Positions 57,992 through 64,000 of a DNA stretch of 64,000 nucleotides are shown here, piece by piece. Made by a program: the position numbers and the translations under genes. A model generated the notes under the pieces. That model was not told the origin of the DNA and did not search any database. It saw only the letters and a program-made list of their open reading frames with translations. Each line of letters begins with the position of its first letter. Position 1 is the stretch's first letter. The DNA lies in NCBI RefSeq assembly GCF_026151205.1, contig NC_087072.1, positions 12,190,169-12,254,168 on the forward strand. The letters run 5' to 3'. The stretch is from Bolinopsis microptera. Taxonomy: Eukaryota > Ctenophora > Tentaculata > Lobata > Bolinopsidae.

Positions 57992-58078
57992 TAGAAAATA
58001 GAAATAGCTGCCGATAAAGTCTGGTCAAATATAAGATGTGTGTAACTAGATTTTAGCGACAGCTATTTCTATTTTCTA
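57992..58078. other. 19-bp perfect inverted repeat
   Basis: TAGAAAATAGAAATAGCTG at 57992-58010 and its exact reverse complement at 58060-58078, with a 49-nt loop. Confidence 0.8.
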
Positions 58079-58415
58079 TACTTTCATAACACGAAGAAAT
58101 ATGGACAGAACTGAACAAGAACAAAAACCACACTCAAAGACTGAGGAATCAGGAGGACTCTGTATTCCAGGAACCAACTATTTAGCTATCATCGCTCAAT
58201 AATCGGTTTGGTATCGACGCTACATACTTTTATTTTCCGACTATAAAGCTGACTTAAGAAACCAGGGAATCAATTTTACCTTCCTAACACATAACATTGA
58301 TACATGTTTCGTATCCCACTTCGGCGGCGCGCGCTTCGCGCGCGAAAAGTGGCATGCAACGTATGTCAATCCTAACATTAAATCGTTGATTTTATTTATA
58401 TATCACTTTATTTTA

Positions 58416-59131
58416 CCTTACTCGGGATTATTATAGCGGGTTAATGTATGACTGGGAAAATTAATGACCGGGGAAAATATGGCGGACTTTCCCAAAACCC
58501 GCCAAATTATCCCGGTCATGTATTTACCGGTGGCCGACTTTTCAAGTTTTTTTTCAGAGGTCAACAAATTTTCAACCGAAATTTCTGTTTTTGTTACTTG
58601 TTAAAGAAGTTATTTCAATTTACAGTTACTGGTATTACTCAGAAATAGAAAAAAAGACACGTCTATTTAAAGGAAAATAAATCTATATCAATAATAAGTC
58701 AAATCTTCATTAAAGCGTATTCTCATACTCATTATCGCTAATGTCCCCTCCATTATCATTATTGATATCCCCCTGCTGCTGACCGTCAAATTCGAAGTTG
58801 TATTGTTGTCTTAACAAGACTTTTTGTCCGCTAATGGGGCTACTGCTCTGAAGGTCAGCCGGAGCTTAATTTCCTGCCCACCGCTTGGTATTCTGGAACG
58901 AAATTATGGTAGCAACCGCCAATAAAGTTACAGCCCTCCATCCACTGCTTCAAAAGTCTTCTCTAGCACATATGAGACTTCAGGTAAAATATGATGATCA
59001 CCACCCCCTTGGAACCCCATAATCTGAGTCGGCGGGTTTTTTATGACTGGTAAAATTTTTGACCGGGAAAAATATGGCGGAATCTTCCAAAACCCACCAC
59101 TTTATCCCGGTTATAATAATCCCGAGTAAGG
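58416..59131. mobile_element. 716-bp TA-flanked MITE, CCTTACTCGGGATTATTATA ends
   Basis: Terminal repeats CCTTACTCGGGATTATTATA/TATAATAATCCCGAGTAAGG, flanked by TA. Subterminal copies of GACCGGG-AAAATATGGCGGA and AAACCC-CCA-TTTATCCCGG lie at both ends. No transposase is present. Confidence 0.85.
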
Positions 59132-59875
59132 TATTTTATTTATTTTTCAAAACATTCCAGTACATTGTGCAGAAAGTTGGAGATTAAAAAATTTGGAAGC
59201 ATGTAGGGATTTAGACCTGATATCGATCGCATATAGTAAAATTACTCTAGCACAATTGTAACTGCAGTTTTACAGAAGTCAGAACTTTAAATGCTTAATG
59301 AACACACTTGCAGGTACCACCCGTAATCGTATTCACACTCAGACTTGAGTTTTGTCATTTTCCGATACGAGATTGGGGATGGGTTCTATAAACAAACAAA
59401 CAACAAACAAACAAATGGTGAAGAGATTAGAGAAATTTAAACATAAATTATAAATGATTTTTAACATTTCCTCGAACAAAACTTTCGACTAGCGGGTTTC
59501 TAGTAATATATAATAAAAAGCCAAATATAAAAGCCAAAAATAAGAGCTAAAAATAAAAGCCAAAAAATAAGAACCACAATGAAGAGCCGTAAATGCAGAG
59601 TTGGGGTACAAATTGTCAAAAATTACTCACAAAACATATCACTCAAACTGTTATATGCACACCTCATCCCCTAAATAAGGAGTTGAAATATTAATTCTTA
59701 GATTAGATAACATCCAAATACGATTGAAAGGTACTTCTCATTATTTAGAACAGTTTCGTACGACGTAATAATTTAACGGGTGATACTGTTCCTGTCTTAC
59801 TCCTTACAACAAAACAGCTCCAGGAGGCTTCACTTAATAATACCATCTTTAACAAACCCCCACTTCTAACGTTTT
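59132..59875. other. Spacer and 3' region of the 492-residue gene
   Basis: AAATAAAAGCCAAAAATAAGAGC-type repeats (59515-59575) and a fragment of repeat S (ACGGGTGATACTGTTCC, 59773). No gene was seen. Confidence 0.5.
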
Positions 59876-61354
59876 TTAGTACATTTTCACAAAATAGATG
59901 CTATTACCATCAATCGTCATATTTCGGCCACGCCCCCCGCCAGCCCCTTGGTTTAACTTTGCTGCAACATCTCCTGAAATGGATACGTACCAGCCATGCT
60001 GGGCCGCGACCGCCATCATCTTGCCTAATACAGCTCTCATGTGATAACAAACAGCACCCTTGGAATGCCAAACCCCAAACCAGGGCAATCCACGAACATT
60101 TATTTCTAGGTTCGAGTCTGGTAAATTTACCTCGTTTTGAACACGGAACGAGTAGAACTGGTAGAGACAATCTCTCATTGGGGCACCAACATCAATGGAA
60201 AAATCAAGTAGCTGAAGCCCATTCAAGCTGGTCAATGACAAGCAAGCATATTTGCAGTTGACTGGGTATGGATTTCTCCGGAAGAGAATAGAGGCTTTAT
60301 CAGTCTGGCTATAGCCTATGTCAATTGCGTAAAGAGGAGTATATCCATTTTGCCCAAAAACTTCCATAATCCGCGAAATACATCTTCGTGCAGCAATAGC
60401 TTCACTATTCTTAGAAACCCAAGGGTTTCCATGTACCTTGATCTCATGGCTTCCGTAGTAATCCCGTTTTTCTTGGATAGAAAGACCAGCAGCAGTAATA
60501 GCCGTCTCCAAAGGCTCAAGGAGGTGGTCGCAGTTGATCAACCTAAACTTGTCCTTTTCAGACAGGGTCAGCATGCAGAAATCATTTGGATGAGCAGTAA
60601 AAGTTGGATCGTATATAAAGAAGAAGGAGTCAGCAACCCCTCTTAAATTAGTTGAAGTGATAAGTCTCCAGTTTAGTCCACTCATCCTACCCACTATATT
60701 GCAAATTGCTTTTCGAGTATTTATTCCGTCCTCGTGAGTCGAACCCCAGGAGCCCTTCAAAGTAATCTCATGCAGGGTTTCACCTAAAACCATAGTGTCC
60801 CTACTTTTAGACACACCCTTAAGCCAAGAATCGCCGAGAGCTAGCATAACTGCTTGTTTTATATGCTCATCATGCCGCAGAAGGACAAGCTGTTTAAGCT
60901 TAGTAGGGTCGGGACCTCCACCTGTAACAGGAGAAATACAGCAAACTCTAAATAGGCCTCTGTTTACATCAGGTATTGCGCCCTTTGCAAAGAACCATGT
61001 AGCCATGTTCAATTGTCTTGCTAAATCACTACTTGTAATCAGGATGTAGCCTAAATTGTACATTTCCTCTAGGAGGCGTGTGGTGAAGAACTTTCCGAGG
61101 GTGTAACCCCTTTTGCCACCATTCTGAAGTGCAAAAGTAAACTTATCCCCAACATGCATCTTTACAGTACCATAGTAATCTATGAGACGTCCTCGAGTGG
61201 ATCCATATTTAGCCTCTATTTCCTGATCAAGTATGACAAGCATTTCTCTCACTTCTGGTGTCACATTCATGACCCTTATCTTTGAGTCGTATACTATCGA
61301 GATTGCAATATAGGAATCAGGGATTGCTTTCACAGATAATGTGGATTCTGCCAT
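59876..61354 (-). CDS. Uncharacterised protein with four tandem divergent modules
   Basis: 492 residues in one exon. An acceptor-like CTTTTAG eight bases before the ATG suggests an untranslated upstream exon. Each ~115-residue module runs: paired strands (15-32, 135-160, 258-275, 368-386; e.g. DFCMLTLSEKDKFRLINC), a helix, an EI-x-hydrophobic-x-G-x-x-W strand (HEITLKGSWG 195, HEIKVHGNPW 303, LEINVRGLPW 416; VKMHVGDKF 64 in module 1), a helix, a Gly-aromatic strand (LGYILITSSDL 101, LNWRLITSTNL 227, NGYTPLYAIDI 336, HGWYVSISGDV 453) and a final aromatic strand (TWFFAKG 119, SFFFIYDP 243, SILFRRNP 355, SIYFVKMY 485). There is no signal peptide, membrane segment or evident catalytic motif. I do not recognise the family; a binding or scaffold role would be a guess. 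The unbroken frame and the balanced divergence of the modules argue for a real, selected gene. Confidence 0.85.
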   Translation of the reverse strand: MAESTLSVKAIPDSYIAISIVYDSKIRVMNVTPEVREMLVILDQEIEAKYGSTRGRLIDYYGTVKMHVGDKFTFALQNGGKRGYTLGKFFTTRLLEEMYNLGYILITSSDLARQLNMATWFFAKGAIPDVNRGLFRVCCISPVTGGGPDPTKLKQLVLLRHDEHIKQAVMLALGDSWLKGVSKSRDTMVLGETLHEITLKGSWGSTHEDGINTRKAICNIVGRMSGLNWRLITSTNLRGVADSFFFIYDPTFTAHPNDFCMLTLSEKDKFRLINCDHLLEPLETAITAAGLSIQEKRDYYGSHEIKVHGNPWVSKNSEAIAARRCISRIMEVFGQNGYTPLYAIDIGYSQTDKASILFRRNPYPVNCKYACLSLTSLNGLQLLDFSIDVGAPMRDCLYQFYSFRVQNEVNLPDSNLEINVRGLPWFGVWHSKGAVCYHMRAVLGKMMAVAAQHGWYVSISGDVAAKLNQGAGGGRGRNMTIDGNSIYFVKMY

Positions 61355-61800
61355 ATTGTAACCTAAAAGTAAGAATTTATTTTATTTTTGCACAGTTATG
61401 ACATATGTTTTTTCATAACTCAAGTCAAACATAAATATACTAGTTGCTTACTTTGAACTTTTCTAAAAGCCTGTAATATTATCTTAGTTGTACCAAAACT
61501 AGAAAAACGGAGTACTGTCTTTAACGGAAAGGAGTCGGTAAGATTTACAAATAAAAATGTTGAAGCCATCAACATACAGATTAGACCAAACATCCCCACT
61601 AAAATTTCCTATTTAATTGTTCTATTCTTACTCCTGACAACAAAATAGCTTAAAGAAGCTTCAGAAAACTATCAAATCTTTCTATGAAGTTGCTACACTA
61701 GACTGAGTTTAAGGAATAATAAGCCTTGGTATTGCGAGGAAAGTATTGTATTGTATTTACATGATAATAATATTACCATATTTTAATTTATATCTTCAGG
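61355..61800. other. Upstream region of the 492-residue gene
   Basis: Non-coding; likely holds its 5' untranslated exon and promoter (minus strand). No clear TATA box was seen. Confidence 0.4.
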
Positions 61801-61802
61801 TG

Positions 61803-61970
61803 CTTGAGCCCGTAGTAACCCGTTGTAACCCGTAGTAACCCTTAGTGACCCTTAGTAACCCTTGGTGACCCGTAGTAACCCGTAGGAACCCGTAGTAACT
61901 CGTAGTAACCCGTAGTAACTCGTAGTAACTCGTAGTAACCCGGCCTTGGTAACCCGTAGTAACCCATGTT
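61803..61970. repeat. GTAGTAACCC tandem repeat
   Basis: About 15 units of CCCGTAGTAA with variants CCCTTAGTGA, CTCGTAGTAA and CCCGTTGTAA. Confidence 0.93.
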
Positions 61971-64000
61971 TAACTGAATACAAAGCTGTTTAATTCAGAC
62001 GCGAATGAAACAAAGAGAGGTTGATAATACTAATACATAATAGTAAGACAATGCTCTCGCGCTCACTAAATCGCTCGCCCAAACTTTTTTCATTTAACTG
62101 TTAATGCGTATTTTCGCATTGGATAAATTGCAAAATTGGTTTTGCTGTCAGGAGTGCTGCGCTGGTTCTATATCCTCAGTAGTTTGCTTCAAGCTCAGTT
62201 AACGTCTAGCCTAATTAATAACACCTTATTCAGTTATTCTATACTTCATATTTGACTACACTATTTACTCGATTAAAAGTCTGTTATTCATGATCAAAGG
62301 TATAGCATGTTAATTTCGAGTGATTAAAACTTAAAGTTTATCGCCAATGGTCAATTTGTGCTTTCGTTAACAATTTCAGGTTTACTGCCGAGTTTTTGTT
62401 GGGTTGACCATTTTGTGGAAATCTACCGGATCAGGATGTCTCCATCCATTCGTGTCCCACTAAAGCTTCATCAAAAACAAGGTACATATACGACATACGT
62501 ACACTTAGAACACCTTCACCATTCAACTCTACTCCAGCTTCTATCAATCACGATTTTTCACTATCGCTGTTTCATACATCTTTCAGCAGTGCAACTTCAT
62601 TATAAGCAGCTGTTTCTGGTTTCGATTGTTAATCATATTTTTGAGGTTTGAAGTGTCGTTTTTTCCATGAATTTGCTGGTATGTAAAATTAGGTGGCTTA
62701 CGTAATAATATCGATTGACAGCAATGTAAATAATGTAAATGTTAGTGTACACTCAAATTATTTGTTGTCATTCCTTATTTATGGTTGTTCTTGTCTCAGT
62801 GATTTTATGTAGTTGCAATTTATTTAAGCTGACTATCAAAACCTTCCCCGCAGCTTGTTTTAACATAATATCATTTGAAATCATAATTGGACAGTGGTCT
62901 CCCAAAGAGAGTGCTCCTTAAAATACCCAAACTCAGACGCCTAACATCACTGCCCCAGCAATATGAGTTATCATGTAGAAAGGAAACCAATCTCACTGCT
63001 CAATTCCCATTATATTAAAAGATTTTATATTTAGATCTTCTAAAATCTGGAGCACGATCATAGCGCCAAAACTCAAGCTTCTTGACTACTCCTATAAAGA
63101 TAGCCTCGCTCAAAGATAAAACATCCGATAACTCGCTACAATTACAAATAATATACTACAAACAATGTATATTATGGACACGTTCATTCGAGTTTGAGGA
63201 TATTGGTAAACAAAAATGATAGCGTTTTCGACGATAGTGGCTTAATTTTGACATATATTAACCTAGCACGTTCAGAAGTTCTGAACATTATAGCCACGTA
63301 ACCCATACTCCCATATGCACTGCTCAGATAGAAAATCTATTGTTGTTAGGCACTATAATGGTTCAAATGTCACATTTTGTGTGACTAAGTTAACTGCAGT
63401 TGTCTAACTATCATTCCTTGGTCTGAAATATAGTAGATTAGGTCAATCTAATAATTATGATACAACATTGCATTGGTTAAAGGGCACGGATCAATGAAAC
63501 AAGAAATTCAATGAAACAAGAAATTTAATTTTAGCACATTTTTACAGAATAAAAAGATGTAAAACAATTTATAAAATATAATGCCCATTTGGTGTATGAC
63601 TTTTTGTCCTTGACTGCTAGTTTGGTTTCGGAAGGACAGGTAACTAACGGGGCTAGGAATGCGCGTGCCTGGAAGCTTTTGCACACACCGAAACGCTAGT
63701 TCAGTTAAGTTTATAGAGACAAGGCTCAGATTAGGACTAGAAGAAAAATTGTAAGCAGATATTAGGGGTTCTGTTTATAGTTGTTATTATAGGTTATACA
63801 GTCTTGTTGTGACAAAAAGTCTACACTAAAACATTCTTTAGTTTATATTGTGTAGTTCAAGGATATAAAATGCAGCTTCAAGCTTTCAAGGTGGATATTG
63901 GAGAGCTGGCGAAAGATTATGGCCTTTGTATCAATGGTTATAATAAGCTATAAATATCTTAAACTATACAGTGCTAATTAAGATTTCTGTAAACTTCATT
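61971..64000. other. Non-coding end of window; weak exon candidates
   Basis: A possible pair of exons on the plus strand: ATG 62434 in MSPSIRVPLKLHQKQ up to a donor at about 62481, then an acceptor at about 62587 into AVQLHYKQLFLVSIVNHIFE. Phase fits but the second donor is weak. Otherwise nothing was recognised to 64000. Confidence 0.25.

Overview
Eukaryotic, almost certainly animal, nuclear DNA. It is AT-rich, has spliceosomal GT-AG introns, abundant non-LTR and DNA transposons, and an intact core-binding factor beta gene, whose known role is as partner of the animal Runx transcription factors. A secreted lipid-binding (BPI-fold) protein carrying an ShKT domain fits an invertebrate. A cnidarian or another early-branching animal is my best guess, but nothing here fixes the species.

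Layout. 1-23 kb is a repeat-dense block: a full-length non-LTR retrotransposon (1043-4780) with an apparent empty-site paralogue at 10.53 kb; two copies of an ARMC7-like first exon; three copies of a ~1.3 kb composite repeat ending in a long palindrome, the third (15.80-18.81 kb) split by four later insertions including a decayed pogo-like transposon; several TA-flanked inverted-repeat elements; and remnants of two further retrotransposons. 23.7-25.1 kb holds a secreted, repeat-built peptide-precursor-like gene. 27.4-30.2 kb is a five-exon gene of unknown function. 30.7-34.7 kb is a 12-exon BPI/ShKT gene. 34.7-43.5 kb is non-coding, with a cluster of GTCACGTGAC boxes and a 1.7 kb 48-bp minisatellite. 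43.5-45.8 kb is the six-exon CBFB gene. 50.3-52.7 kb (minus) is a small Jupiter/HN1-like gene with a tRNA-like SINE in its first intron. 54.5-59.1 kb is mixed repeats plus one small TATA-preceded ORF. 59.9-61.4 kb (minus) is a single-exon 492-residue protein built from four divergent copies of a module I do not recognise. The remainder is non-coding.

No operon-like cooperation is visible; these are independent animal genes. The features most worth following are the four-module protein, the GKR-repeat precursor with in-frame stops across its array, the BPI-ShKT architecture, a family of short structured repeats (called S and E here), and the tendency of tandem repeats to begin at or just inside 5' splice sites. 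All gene models were spliced by eye from reading frame, GT/AG sites and phase; none was tested against transcripts.
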